DNA of 64,000 bases from Rhizobium binae (lineage in GTDB: Bacteria > Pseudomonadota > Alphaproteobacteria > Rhizobiales > Rhizobiaceae), in NCBI RefSeq assembly GCF_017357225.1, contig NZ_CP071604.1:3351001-3415000 (forward strand). The letters are read 5' to 3'. Position numbers and translations under genes: made by a program. The notes beneath the pieces were generated by a model that saw only the letters and a program-made list of their open reading frames with translations, was not told the origin of the DNA and made no database searches. Shown here piece after piece: positions 1-8,965 of the stretch (position 1 is the stretch's first letter; every line of letters begins with the position of its first letter).

Positions 1-459
1 GGCCAGCAGCTGCATTTCATCTCCTTCGAACTCCACCCGATGCGCGGCGAAGACATCGGCCGGGCGCTCTCGCACTGGCCAGAGATCGATGCCGAGCGCG
101 AAGCGCTGACAGTGGCCTGGCCGCAAACGCCAGATGGCATCGTCTCGCTCGACCTCGACGACCAGACGCGGCTCAGCGTCGTCTGCGGCCGGGCGCTTGA
201 CGGCGTCACCGCGGCAAAACCCGGCTTCGACGCCTGGTATCTCGATGGCTTCGCCCCGTCGCGCAACGGCGACATGTGGTCGGAAGAACTGATGCGTGAG
301 GTCAACAAAAGGACCGCCGCCGGCGGCACCTTCGCCACCTATGCCGCGGCCGGCTTCGTACGCCGCAATCTCATAGCGGCAGGCTTTGCCGTGGAACGCC
401 GCAAGGGTTTCGCCGGCAAGCGCGAGATGCTCTGCGGCGTCAAGGCGCCTGCCGGCTAA
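1..459 (+). CDS. mnmD: tRNA U34 5-methylaminomethyl-2-thiouridine methyltransferase (MnmD), 5'-truncated
   Basis: The frame is open from base 1, so the N-terminus lies outside the window and 152 residues remain. The visible start of the frame reads LHFISFELHP, which matches the MnmC2/MnmD methyltransferase core. Further on come DAWYLDGFAPSRN and GGTFATYAAAGFVRR, the two hallmark stretches of this family, and the gene ends right after the usual C-terminal GKREML segment. There is no oxidase domain downstream, so this is a stand-alone MnmD rather than the N-terminal half of a bifunctional MnmC, unless the oxidase is encoded elsewhere. The family methylates the aminomethyl group at the wobble uridine of tRNAs. 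It converges on the histidine kinase gene with a 26-base gap. Confidence 0.9.
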   Translation, partial: GQQLHFISFELHPMRGEDIGRALSHWPEIDAEREALTVAWPQTPDGIVSLDLDDQTRLSVVCGRALDGVTAAKPGFDAWYLDGFAPSRNGDMWSEELMREVNKRTAAGGTFATYAAAGFVRRNLIAAGFAVERRKGFAGKREMLCGVKAPAG

Positions 460-485
460 AGCTTATCGGCATTCGTCGCTGGAGA

Positions 486-3400
486 TCAGTAGCTCGTACG
501 TTCCGCCTGCCGGTCGTCCTTGCCGAGCCATTGCCGGATCTTCTCTTCCAGTAGCTCGGGGCTGATCGGCTTCGACATATAGTCGTCCATGCCGGCGTCG
601 AGGCAGAGCTCCCGGTCGCTTTCCAGCGCATGGGCGGTGACGCCAATGATCGGCACCCGATGGCCCTGCCCCTTTTCCCGTTCGCGGATCATCCGGGTCG
701 CCTCATGGCCGTTCATGACGGGCATCGAGACATCCATCATGATGATGCGTGGCGTGTGGCTCTCCCAGGCGGAAACAGCCTGCTGCCCGTTATTGACAAC
801 AAGGAAGGAAAGCCCCGTCGACTGCAGGATATGGGTGAAGACGATCTGGTTGACCTCGTTGTCTTCGGCGACAAGCACGTCGACGAATTCAGCCGCCCGC
901 TTCTGCGGTGCTGGCACAGGGGCCGGCGCCAGCATGGCCGTTTCGGTCTGCAGGCGGGTGATTTCGGCCCGCGAAGCCTGCTTCACGCGCCGGGCGCGAA
1001 CCACCTCGACAACGGTGTTGCGCAGCACGTTGGCGCGCGCCGGCTTCATCAGATGCGCCTGGCCGTTCAGCGCCGCGAACTCCTTTTCCGTGCCCGAGAT
1101 GTCCATTGAGGTCAGGAAGATGATCGGCAGCTCGACGAAGCGGGGATCGGCGCGCAGCCGGCGGGCGACATCGGCGCCGTTCATGTCGGGCATGTGATAG
1201 TCGAGTATGACGGCATCGACGGTGACGCCGAGATCGGCCGCCGCTTCCAGGATCGCAAGGCCGGTGCCGCCGCCCTCGGCGGCTACGCCGTCGAAGCCCC
1301 AGAGCGAAAGCTGCTCGGTGAGGATGCGCCTGTTCACCTCATTGTCATCGACGACGAGCATGCGCGCGCCCTGCACGTTGATCGGCAGCGGCTTCGGCTC
1401 CAGGCGGGCAGCCGCCACTGCAAAGGGCAGATTGACGGTGAAGACCGAGCCCTTGCCCCATTGGCTCTCGACTTTCATATATCCGCCGAAGAGGTCGACG
1501 AGCCCGGCCGTGATCGCCAGTCCGAGGCCTGTTCCCTCATGCCGCCGGGTCGAGGAAGCATCGACCTGCGAGAACTTGTCGAACACCGACTCCAGCTTTT
1601 CCTCAGGGATACCGATACCCGTATCCTCGATACGGACGCTCGCCATGATCTCACCGCCGGCGCCGGTCTCGAAGCCGACATCGACGAAGACATGGCCACG
1701 CTCGGTGAACTTGACCGCGTTGCCGACGAGATTGGTGACGATCTGGCGGAAACGGCCGGCATCGCCGATCACGGCGGCGGGCAGGTCGGGTGCGGCCCGC
1801 ACCAGAAGCTCGATGTTCTTCTCGGCGGCATGCGAGGAGAGAAGGGTCGCCACATCCTCCACCGCTTCAGTGATATCGAAAGCCGCTTTGCGCAGCTTCA
1901 TCTGCCCGGCATCGATCTTCGAGAAGTCGAGAATATCGTTGATGATCGTCAGCAGCGCGTTGCCCGATTTGACGATAATATCGATGAAGGTTTTCTGGCG
2001 CGTGTCGAGATTGGTCTTCGCCAGCAGCTCCGCCATGCCGAGCACGCCGTTCATCGGCGTGCGGATCTCATGGCTCATATTGGCGAGGAATTCGGACTTG
2101 GCGCGGTCGGCCGCTTCGGCGCGCGACAGCAGCTCACGCAATTCCTCCTCGCGGCTCTTGAGCTCGGTGACATCGGTAAACAGCGCCACCCAATGCTGTC
2201 CCGTGCTGACCGTCGCGTCCATATTCACCCAGCGCTCGCCGCCGACATGGAAGACGGTGGATATCGGCTGCCTCGCCGCGATACTGGCGCGCCACTCCTG
2301 CAGGATCTCGTCCGCCGCATCATGGAAATCGCCGCGCGCCGCGCAGAACTCGAACATGTCGAGCCAGCCTTGTCCGGCCTCGATATAATGCGGCGGGATC
2401 TGCAGGATATCGGCCATCGCCTCGTTGGACATCTTGATGATGCCGTCCTGAACGATGGCAAGTCCCTGCGACATGGCGTGCGTGGCATCGCGCATCATTT
2501 CACCGACCCGCTCCAGCGCGGCGCGGGTCTCGTGAATTTCCTTTTCCCGCTCGCGCACCGCCGAAATATCGGCATAGGTCAGCAGGATCCGGTCGTTGGA
2601 GATGCGGCGGCTGTCGAAGATAACCGATTTTCCACCGGTCCAGCCGACCTCGATCGGCTCCGGCTCGTCCGCTTCGAACAAGTGCTTGCGAAAGGCATAG
2701 AGCTCTTCCGGGGTTCGCGTCCCGTCATAGCGGCCAAGCTCATGGTTGCGGCGGATGACATCGATGAACGGGCGCCCGTCGAAACGATCCTCGCGCGGCA
2801 GCTCCCAGATGCTGTAGAATTCTTCGTTGACGTAGATGATCCGGTGGTCGTTATCGAGGATCAGCACGCCGATCGGCAGCGAACGCAGGATGCTCTCGAT
2901 ATCCCGATGAAGCACTTCTTCCTGCTTGCGCGAGTCGATCAGCGCCTTCTCGCGCTCCTTGAGCGGCGAGATGTCGGAAAAGGAGCCGACGACATAGGTT
3001 CGCCCATCCACCGTGACGACGCGGTTGACGCGCGAGATGACGGGATAGACGTGGCCGCCTGTGCTCGGCATCTCGCTCTCGAGCTCCACCGAGATGCCAT
3101 CTCTGAGCGCCAGCAGGTTTTCCTGGTAGATCGGCTCAGCAGCTTCCGGCCCGAACATCTCGTGTTCGGTCATTCCCAGATACTCGGCGCGGGCTCGGCC
3201 ACTGAAGGTCTCGTAATATTTGTTGGCATAGATCAGGCGATGCTTGTCGTCGCGTACGAAGACGGCAACCGGCAGATCCTCCAGCACGGTGCGCAGCGCG
3301 TCGAGTTCGCTGACGCTTTCACCCCAGGCCCAATCGCCGGCGGCCACAGTCGTCGCGCCGTTGCGATAGGCTGCGTTGACGACCAGCGGGCGTCCGTCCG

Positions 3401-3881
3401 GTGCAAAGATGCCGATCGGGTGACCGAGATTTTCCAGCGCGTCGCGCACCTGGGCGAGATCGGCGGCAATTCCGGAATCGTTTACAGCCTGAGAGCTGTC
3501 TGCGGCCTCCCTGCCGGCAACGACGCGACGCTCGCGGGCTTCAAAGATCCCGAGCACATAGACCCGCTCCGGCGACGGCGAGAAGCTTTCGACATGAATG
3601 CGCTCGTGGCCAAGACCCTCGGCATCGAAACAGATGGCGTTTTCCTCGGTGCCGAACACCAGCGCGCGGCGCTCCTTGTCCTCGCGATCCTCTTCTTCGG
3701 GCCGGTCGAACAGTTCGCGGCTGCGCCTGCCGATGAAGTCGGAAATCTCTCGGCCGAGGAACTTGGCATAGGCCTCGTTGACTGCGACATAGCGCAGCTC
3801 GCTGTTCTTGACATAGGCTGGGGTGTCCAGATCGGCGATCCGGCGGCAAGCCAACTCCAATATGTCCCCGGCTGATTTCAA
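486..3881 (-). CDS. Cytosolic multi-PAS hybrid sensor histidine kinase with two receiver domains
   Basis: The protein has 1131 residues and no signal peptide or membrane segment. The N-terminal half holds about four PAS-like modules (roughly 15-115, 200-320, 335-450 and 470-585), each containing the typical NxxY/VNEEF-type core and separated by charged helices. The kinase core follows with phospho-acceptor His604 in MSHEIRTPMNG, an N-box (NAVKFTERG) and G-boxes (DTGIGIPEE, GTGLGLAI). Two receiver domains end the protein, with phospho-acceptor Asp894 (ILDYHMPDMNG) and Asp1050 (MMDVSMPVMNG). No Hpt domain is present, so a separate phosphotransfer protein is expected. Signal and target are not shown by the context. 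It reads away from a 340-base spacer and is likely monocistronic. Confidence 0.93.
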   Translation of the reverse strand: MKSAGDILELACRRIADLDTPAYVKNSELRYVAVNEAYAKFLGREISDFIGRRSRELFDRPEEEDREDKERRALVFGTEENAICFDAEGLGHERIHVESFSPSPERVYVLGIFEARERRVVAGREAADSSQAVNDSGIAADLAQVRDALENLGHPIGIFAPDGRPLVVNAAYRNGATTVAAGDWAWGESVSELDALRTVLEDLPVAVFVRDDKHRLIYANKYYETFSGRARAEYLGMTEHEMFGPEAAEPIYQENLLALRDGISVELESEMPSTGGHVYPVISRVNRVVTVDGRTYVVGSFSDISPLKEREKALIDSRKQEEVLHRDIESILRSLPIGVLILDNDHRIIYVNEEFYSIWELPREDRFDGRPFIDVIRRNHELGRYDGTRTPEELYAFRKHLFEADEPEPIEVGWTGGKSVIFDSRRISNDRILLTYADISAVREREKEIHETRAALERVGEMMRDATHAMSQGLAIVQDGIIKMSNEAMADILQIPPHYIEAGQGWLDMFEFCAARGDFHDAADEILQEWRASIAARQPISTVFHVGGERWVNMDATVSTGQHWVALFTDVTELKSREEELRELLSRAEAADRAKSEFLANMSHEIRTPMNGVLGMAELLAKTNLDTRQKTFIDIIVKSGNALLTIINDILDFSKIDAGQMKLRKAAFDITEAVEDVATLLSSHAAEKNIELLVRAAPDLPAAVIGDAGRFRQIVTNLVGNAVKFTERGHVFVDVGFETGAGGEIMASVRIEDTGIGIPEEKLESVFDKFSQVDASSTRRHEGTGLGLAITAGLVDLFGGYMKVESQWGKGSVFTVNLPFAVAAARLEPKPLPINVQGARMLVVDDNEVNRRILTEQLSLWGFDGVAAEGGGTGLAILEAAADLGVTVDAVILDYHMPDMNGADVARRLRADPRFVELPIIFLTSMDISGTEKEFAALNGQAHLMKPARANVLRNTVVEVVRARRVKQASRAEITRLQTETAMLAPAPVPAPQKRAAEFVDVLVAEDNEVNQIVFTHILQSTGLSFLVVNNGQQAVSAWESHTPRIIMMDVSMPVMNGHEATRMIREREKGQGHRVPIIGVTAHALESDRELCLDAGMDDYMSKPISPELLEEKIRQWLGKDDRQAERTSY

Positions 3882-4223
3882 AAAATTGTCGCTCCCGCAA
3901 TGAATGAAATATCAACGACAAAGACTATAACGCCAAGGCTTTTAATAAGGTTTTAACCATAAATTTGCGCAGTGAAATTTTGCACGCCGGCTTGATGATC
4001 TGAAATAACTTCGATCGGCAGTCCGAGCTCGCCGGGGATTGAAAGGACTCAATCATCTGTGACGCATCGACAAGTCTCAATCAGCGCCTCGTTCACTCGG
4101 GATCCCTTCAAATCATGACGAAAATTTAATGCGGCAAGCGCTTGCGTTGCCATCGCGCCGCCGCGTTCCGGGGGGAGTCTGAGCATGGCTTTATGGAAGC
4201 CAATCCAAATCAAGGAAAATAGC
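3882..4223. other. Divergent intergenic region, no gene seen
   Basis: This stretch separates the kinase gene from the small exported protein and must hold both promoters. It is AT-richer than the neighbours near 3920-3980. I see no coding frame. A perfect 12-base palindrome at 4134-4145 is listed separately. Confidence 0.6.
4134..4145. promoter_or_regulatory. Perfect palindrome GCAAGCGCTTGC, possible operator
   Basis: A 12-base perfect inverted repeat with no spacer lies about 80 bases before the start of the small exported protein. The central CGCTTG-type symmetry resembles operators of LacI/GalR-type repressors, but no such regulator is nearby. Function is inference from symmetry and position only. 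Confidence 0.3.
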
Positions 4224-4532
4224 ATGTCCGTTCTTCATAAGACCATGGCGACGGGCCTGATCGCGCTGACCCTTGCCGGCGCCTCCCTCGCCACTGCCAC
4301 CACTGCCGATGCCCATCCACGCGATGCCTTCTGGGGCGGCCTTGCCGCCGGCGTCGTCGGCGGCGCTCTGTTGTCGGAGGCCGCCCGCCCCGCCTACCCC
4401 GTTTATCCGGCCTACCCCGTCTATCGCCCTTATCCCGTCTATGGGACCTATTACCGGCCGCACTATTGCCATATCGAATGGCGGCACGATCGCTGGGGCG
4501 AGCCCTATCGCGTCAAAGTATGCCCTGAATAG
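4224..4532 (+). CDS. Small exported protein, Gly-zipper and Pro/Tyr-rich
   Basis: The product has 102 residues. It opens with a clear signal peptide (basic MSVLHK, hydrophobic core GLIALTLAGASLATA, cleavage near ADA-HP). A short glycine-rich hydrophobic stretch (GGLAAGVVGGALL) follows, then repeats of PAYPVY/RPYPVY, and a C-terminal part with two cysteines that could form one disulfide. Proteins of this layout are common and uncharacterised in rhizobia. The start at 4224 has AAGGA seven bases upstream and begins directly at the signal peptide; an in-frame ATG at 4185, with its own G-rich upstream run, would add 13 residues. Location in periplasm or outer membrane is inferred. Confidence 0.75.
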   Translation: MSVLHKTMATGLIALTLAGASLATATTADAHPRDAFWGGLAAGVVGGALLSEAARPAYPVYPAYPVYRPYPVYGTYYRPHYCHIEWRHDRWGEPYRVKVCPE

Positions 4533-4604
4533 AGCTTCGGCATCCGGCGCCGCTTGACCTCCCGGCGGCGCCGGTCCAAACCTCCCCTCAGAGGGAGGAT
4601 CAGC

Positions 4605-5720
4605 ATGCCGGAGCCGCTCAAAAACCTGCTGCATGAGGCGCTGGTCGGCGACATAGCCGATCGCCTCGCCGCCCACGCGCCGTCCTTCGATAAGGCCCAT
4701 TTCGTGAAGCTCGCGACCGACGGCCTCGTGGCGCTGGAACTGATGGAACGCGCGGCGCTGATCCGCGACGCGCTGTTTGTGACGCTTCCCGAGGACTTTA
4801 GCGACGCAGCCGCCATCCTGAAGGCAAGCCTGCCTGCATCAGGCAAGCCCGGGCTGACCGGCTGGATGCTGCTGCCGATCAATCAGTTCATCGCTGCGCG
4901 CGGCCTCGATCATTTTGAACTCGGCCTCGACCTCCTCAAGGCGCTGACGCCGCATTTCACCGCCGAATTCGGTATTCGTCCCTTCATCCATCGCGACCAG
5001 CAGCGCTCGCTCGCCATTATTTCCGGCTGGGTCGATGATCCCGACCAGCATGTGCGCCGACTGGCGAGCGAGGGAACGCGGCCGCGCCTGCCTTGGGCCA
5101 TGCGCCTGACGCAGCTCGTCAGGAATCCGGCGCCGATCCTGCCGATCCTGAGCGCATTGATGGACGATCCGGAAGATTATGTGCGCCGCTCCGTCGCCAA
5201 CAGCCTGAACGATATTGCCAAGGATCATCCGGATATGGTTGCCGCCTTCATCGCCGGCCAGATCGAGGACGCTTCACCCGAGCGCCGCCGGCTGCTGAAA
5301 CATGCCTCGCGCACGCTCCTGAAGAACGGCCACGCACAGGCGCTCGCGAATTTCGGCTTCGGCTCCGCGGCCTCGCTCGCATGCGAACTGCGCCTCCTGA
5401 ACGGTGAGGTGGTGTTCGGCGAAGGGCTGGATTTCGCAATGCGGATGACCAATGGCGGCGAAGCCGCGCAATCGGTGATGATCGACTATGCCATCCACCA
5501 TGTGAAGGCTGACGGCTCGCTGTCGCCCAAGGTCTTCAAGTGCAAGACGATCACGCTGGCTCCCGGCCAGAGCCAGGCGATCGAGCGCCGCCACGCCATT
5601 CGACCGATCACGACCCGGCGCTATTATCCCGGCGAACATCGCATCGCCATCCTCGTCAACGGTGCCGAAAGCGCATCGGAAAGCTTCGTCCTCAGAATGC
5701 CGTCGATGGATGCCGGTTAA
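4605..5720 (+). CDS. AlkC/AlkD-type DNA alkylation repair protein
   Basis: The product has 371 residues. The main part is alpha-helical with HEAT-like repeats, seen in motifs such as DPEDYVRRSVANSLNDIAKDHP, which is the DNA-alkylation-repair fold used by glycosylases that excise N3- and N7-alkylpurines. The last ~100 residues switch to a beta-rich stretch (LLNGEVVFGEGLDF to GESASESFVL region) that resembles the Ig-like domain attached to the AlkC branch. I therefore favour AlkC over AlkD. The start at 4605 is preceded by GGGAGGA at good spacing; the frame is open further upstream but without a better site. It sits alone between the exported protein and the helicase. Confidence 0.8.
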   Translation: MPEPLKNLLHEALVGDIADRLAAHAPSFDKAHFVKLATDGLVALELMERAALIRDALFVTLPEDFSDAAAILKASLPASGKPGLTGWMLLPINQFIAARGLDHFELGLDLLKALTPHFTAEFGIRPFIHRDQQRSLAIISGWVDDPDQHVRRLASEGTRPRLPWAMRLTQLVRNPAPILPILSALMDDPEDYVRRSVANSLNDIAKDHPDMVAAFIAGQIEDASPERRRLLKHASRTLLKNGHAQALANFGFGSAASLACELRLLNGEVVFGEGLDFAMRMTNGGEAAQSVMIDYAIHHVKADGSLSPKVFKCKTITLAPGQSQAIERRHAIRPITTRRYYPGEHRIAILVNGAESASESFVLRMPSMDAG

Positions 5721-6014
5721 GGCTTTTTGTGCGCCGCACTTGACTTTGTGAGTGAATTAGCCCAAATGCGGCTCAGCTTTCACCCTTCCGGCCGCCGCGT
5801 GAGCGTGCCCCTGCTAAAAAATACGAAACGCAGGAAGAAGGGACAAAAGCGCATTTCGATAAAGCGCCGCACTCCCATCAGCGGCCAGAAGCGCTGGAAA
5901 GCTTTTTCCAACTTGCAAGTTCCCACTTCACGCGGGGTTCTTGACGCCAGAATGAAACCGGATCGCATGGTGCGTTCCGGCCATAGTCGTTGTGGCGCCC
6001 CGAAAGGTTATGCC
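5721..6014 (+). other. Long leader region ahead of the DEAD-box helicase gene
   Basis: This 294-base stretch lies between the AlkC-like gene and the TTG start of the helicase. The helicase frame stays open upstream as far as a GTG at 5727, but the predicted extension is basic, low in family similarity and lacks a good ribosome site, so I treat it as untranslated leader. Short dyads occur near 5895-5930 (GGAAAGCTTTTTCC and CTTGCAAG). Long leaders are usual for RNA helicase genes and can carry cold-response or autoregulatory elements; that role is inference here. Confidence 0.4.
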
Positions 6015-7655
6015 TTGACTAATTTTGAATCGCTTGGTGTCTCCAAGCCGATCGTCGCCACCTTGTTCCAGCTCGGCATCGAAACGCCGACGCCGATCCA
6101 GGAACAGGCCATCCCCCTTCTCCTCCAGGGCCGAGATCTGATTGGCCTTGCCCAGACCGGCACCGGCAAGACCGCCGCCTTCGGCCTGCCGCTCATCGAA
6201 AAGCTGCTTGCCGACGAGCGTCGCCCAGACAACCGCACGACGCGGACGCTTATCCTGGCGCCGACCCGCGAACTGGTGAACCAGATCGCCGACAACCTGA
6301 AGAAATTCATCCGCAAATCGCCGCTGCGCATCAACGTCGTCGTTGGCGGCGTCTCGATCAACAAACAGCAGCTTCAGCTGGAAAAAGGCACCGATGTTCT
6401 GGTCGCTACGCCCGGCCGCCTGCTTGATCTCGTCAATCGTCGCGCCATCACCCTGACCACGGTGCGCTATCTCGTGCTTGATGAAGCCGACCAGATGCTC
6501 GACCTCGGCTTCGTGCACGATCTGCGGAAGATCGCCAAGCTGGTGCCGAAGAAGCGCCAGACCATGCTGTTTTCGGCCACCATGCCGAAGGCTATCGCCG
6601 ATCTCGCCGGCGAATATCTCGTCGATCCTGTGAAGGTTGAAGTCACGCCTCCGGGCAAGGCTGCCGACAAGGTCGAGCAGTATGTCCATTTCGTCGCCGG
6701 CAAGAACGACAAGACGGAACTGTTGCGCAAGTCGCTGACCGAAAATCCCGACGGCCGCGCCATCGTCTTCCTGCGCACCAAGCATGGCGCGGAGAAGCTG
6801 ATGAAGCACCTCGACAATATCGGCTATTCCGTCGCCTCGATCCACGGCAATAAGAGCCAGGGCCAGCGCGAGCGGGCGCTGAAGGCCTTCCGTGACGGCA
6901 GCATCAAGACCCTGATCGCCACCGACGTTGCCGCCCGCGGCATCGATATCCCGGCCGTCAGCCACGTCTATAACTACGACCTGCCCGAGGTGCCCGACGC
7001 CTATGTCCATCGCATCGGCCGCACCGCGCGCGCCGGCCGCGACGGCATCGCGATTGCCTTCTGCGCCCCCGACGAAGCCAAGCTGCTGCGTGACATCGAG
7101 CGCCTGATGGGCATCGACATCGCAGTCGCAAGCGGCGAACCGCCGGCCAATATCAACAATAGCGGCCCCCGCCGCGGCAACGGCAATGGCAACAACCGCA
7201 ACCGCGGTGGCGGCCAAGGTCGCGAAGGCCAAGGTCGCGAAGGTCATGGCCGCAGCGAAGGCCGTGGCGACGCGAACCGCTCAGAGCATCGCGGCAGCCG
7301 TCAGGAACGCCGCCCGCGTCCCGAACGCACAAGCCGCAACGAGGATTTCCGCGGCCAGCGCCGCGGCGAGGCCACCCCGAATCTTGGCCCCGATAACGAT
7401 CTGGTCTCGACCTCCGACTTCCGCCCCTCGGCAAAGCCGCAGCGTCCTGCCCATCACGGCGCCCACGCCAATGGCGAACCGAGTGGGCATCACCGCGGCA
7501 ATAACCGCCACGCCGGTCGCCCGGCCCGAAAGCAAGGCGAAGACCGCGGCCCGCACCAGGCCCAGGGCGGCGAACCCCGCCGTGAGGGCAATGGTGGCAA
7601 CCGCCGCGGCGGCTCCGGCTCCCGCAATGGTGGCCAGCGCCGCGAACGCGCCTAA
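6015..7655 (+). CDS. DEAD-box ATP-dependent RNA helicase (RhlE/DeaD type)
   Basis: Starting at TTG 6015 the product has 546 residues. All helicase motifs are present: Q-motif region (FESLGVSKPI to PTPIQEQAIP), motif I AQTGTGKT (46-53), Ia APTREL, Ib TPGR, II DEAD (156-159), III SAT, V TDVAARGIDIP and VI HRIGRTARAGRDG. Residues after about 375 form a long Arg/Gly/Asn-rich tail (RGNGNGNN, repeated GREGQ), typical of RNA-binding tails. The TTG start has GAAAGG seven bases upstream and gives the usual MTNFESLG N-terminus of rhizobial homologues. The likely role is RNA remodelling in ribosome assembly or mRNA decay. A strong terminator follows at 7706. Confidence 0.9.
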   Translation: MTNFESLGVSKPIVATLFQLGIETPTPIQEQAIPLLLQGRDLIGLAQTGTGKTAAFGLPLIEKLLADERRPDNRTTRTLILAPTRELVNQIADNLKKFIRKSPLRINVVVGGVSINKQQLQLEKGTDVLVATPGRLLDLVNRRAITLTTVRYLVLDEADQMLDLGFVHDLRKIAKLVPKKRQTMLFSATMPKAIADLAGEYLVDPVKVEVTPPGKAADKVEQYVHFVAGKNDKTELLRKSLTENPDGRAIVFLRTKHGAEKLMKHLDNIGYSVASIHGNKSQGQRERALKAFRDGSIKTLIATDVAARGIDIPAVSHVYNYDLPEVPDAYVHRIGRTARAGRDGIAIAFCAPDEAKLLRDIERLMGIDIAVASGEPPANINNSGPRRGNGNGNNRNRGGGQGREGQGREGHGRSEGRGDANRSEHRGSRQERRPRPERTSRNEDFRGQRRGEATPNLGPDNDLVSTSDFRPSAKPQRPAHHGAHANGEPSGHHRGNNRHAGRPARKQGEDRGPHQAQGGEPRREGNGGNRRGGSGSRNGGQRRERA

Positions 7656-7705
7656 TCGCCGATTGATTTAACGAAGAAGGCCGATCCTTCGGCCATGAAT
7701 TTGGG

Positions 7706-7741
7706 GGCCGGAAGCATCGGATGAGATGCCCGGCCTTTCTC
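7706..7741 (+). terminator. Rho-independent terminator of the helicase gene
   Basis: GGCCGG (7706-7711) pairs with CCGGCC (7730-7735) and the stem continues inward as GCATC/GATGC around a six-base loop after a two-base bulge. TTTCTC follows directly. It lies about 50 bases after the helicase stop codon. Confidence 0.75.
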
Positions 7742-7919
7742 ATTGTGGTGACGGCAACACCGCAACGGCAGGGGTTGACGAATCGACTTCCTTCGCGCTT
7801 TGGCGGAAGCCTTGCGAAATCAATGCGCTGTGAAGCCGCTGTCGACGGACAGCGCGACGCCGCAAGGGACCGCGCTGTGACGGCTTGCATCCCGGATGCT
7901 TGAGACCTAACTTGGCTCC

Positions 7920-8909
7920 ATGCTTGACCATCCGTCCCGGCCGTTGTCGCCCTCAACAATCCCAATGGATGCCCTGAGCGAGGTCCTGCAGGACTTTCGC
8001 TTGAGTGGAGTCAACTATGGACGCTGCGAGCTCAGGCATCCATGGAGCATCACCTTTCCGCAACAACAACTGCTTCGTTTTCACTTCGTCAGCCAGGGTC
8101 CGTGCTGGATCCATACCGAGGTCCAAGGGTGGCAGGAGTTGAATGATGGCGATCTGGTGCTGCTGCCGCAAGGCGTCACACACCGATTGGCGAGCGCGCC
8201 GGACGTTGAGGGCGACTCGCTTAAAAGCTGTCAGATTACAAGATTGGGCAGCAACGTCTGCGACGTCTCTCGGGAAGGGACGGGTGCCGCCAGCACCCTC
8301 TTCTGCGGCTCCATGGCTTTGGGCGCCCATGCGCTTAACCCCTTGATCGCCCTGATGCCTCCAATCATCAAAGGCTGCGATGTGGCCGGTAATGACCCGA
8401 TCGTGGGCCCCCTGCTGGCCGCTATGTCAACGGAGGCGACACAGCCCCAGATGGGAAGCGCGACGGTCTTGTCACGTATGGCGGACTTGCTCGCAGCGCG
8501 GCTTATCCGCTGCTGGGTCAACTGCAGCGGAGCCTCGACCACCGGCTGGCTCGCCGCCATCCGCGATCCCAATATCGGTCGTGCGTTGGCGGCCATGCAC
8601 CGGGATCCCGGCCATAACTGGACCCTCGAAAGGCTCGCCGGCGTGGCAGGCCAGTCGCGCTCGATCTTCGCCGAGCGCTTCAGCGCTATCTTGGGAGAAG
8701 GCGCGGCACATTATCTCGCCCGCCTGCGTATGCAGCTTGCCCGCGATTTGTTGGCGCAAAACGGCATGTCGGTTGCCGAGGTTGCCTCCCGATTGGGCTA
8801 TGACTCCGAGGCGTCTTTCGCGCGGGCCTTCAAGCGTGTCACGAACGTCTCCCCCGGAATTGTGCGTCGCACAAGTTCCGGACGAACGGACATGGATTTC
8901 GGATTTTAA
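7920..8909 (+). CDS. AraC-family transcriptional regulator
   Basis: The product has up to 329 residues; an internal ATG at 7965 (MDALSEVLQDF) is also a fair start and would remove 15. The N-terminal half is a cupin-like sensor domain of the type seen in AraC regulators (FHFVSQGPCWIH, DGDLVLLPQGVTHRL). The C-terminal ~95 residues hold the two helix-turn-helix units: WTLERLAGVAGQSRSIFAERF and then MSVAEVASRLGYDSEASFARAFKR, followed by the PG motif. The MFS exporter gene starts 56 bases downstream on the same strand, so this regulator most likely controls that exporter. The inducer is unknown. Confidence 0.88.
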   Translation: MLDHPSRPLSPSTIPMDALSEVLQDFRLSGVNYGRCELRHPWSITFPQQQLLRFHFVSQGPCWIHTEVQGWQELNDGDLVLLPQGVTHRLASAPDVEGDSLKSCQITRLGSNVCDVSREGTGAASTLFCGSMALGAHALNPLIALMPPIIKGCDVAGNDPIVGPLLAAMSTEATQPQMGSATVLSRMADLLAARLIRCWVNCSGASTTGWLAAIRDPNIGRALAAMHRDPGHNWTLERLAGVAGQSRSIFAERFSAILGEGAAHYLARLRMQLARDLLAQNGMSVAEVASRLGYDSEASFARAFKRVTNVSPGIVRRTSSGRTDMDFGF

Positions 8910-8965
8910 GATACATATCATCCTGAAAACTTCGTCTATGAAATCTCCGAACAGGAGAGCCTTCA

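Noticed and set aside
1194..3875. 893-codon open frame on the plus strand opposite the histidine kinase
   Set aside because: It mirrors the kinase gene codon structure; GC-rich third positions of the real gene keep the complementary frame open. The translation has no family features, while the minus strand has complete kinase and receiver motifs.
5928..7247. 439-codon minus-strand frame opposite the helicase
   Set aside because: Shadow of the helicase gene; the product is a patternless His/Asp/Arg-rich chain.
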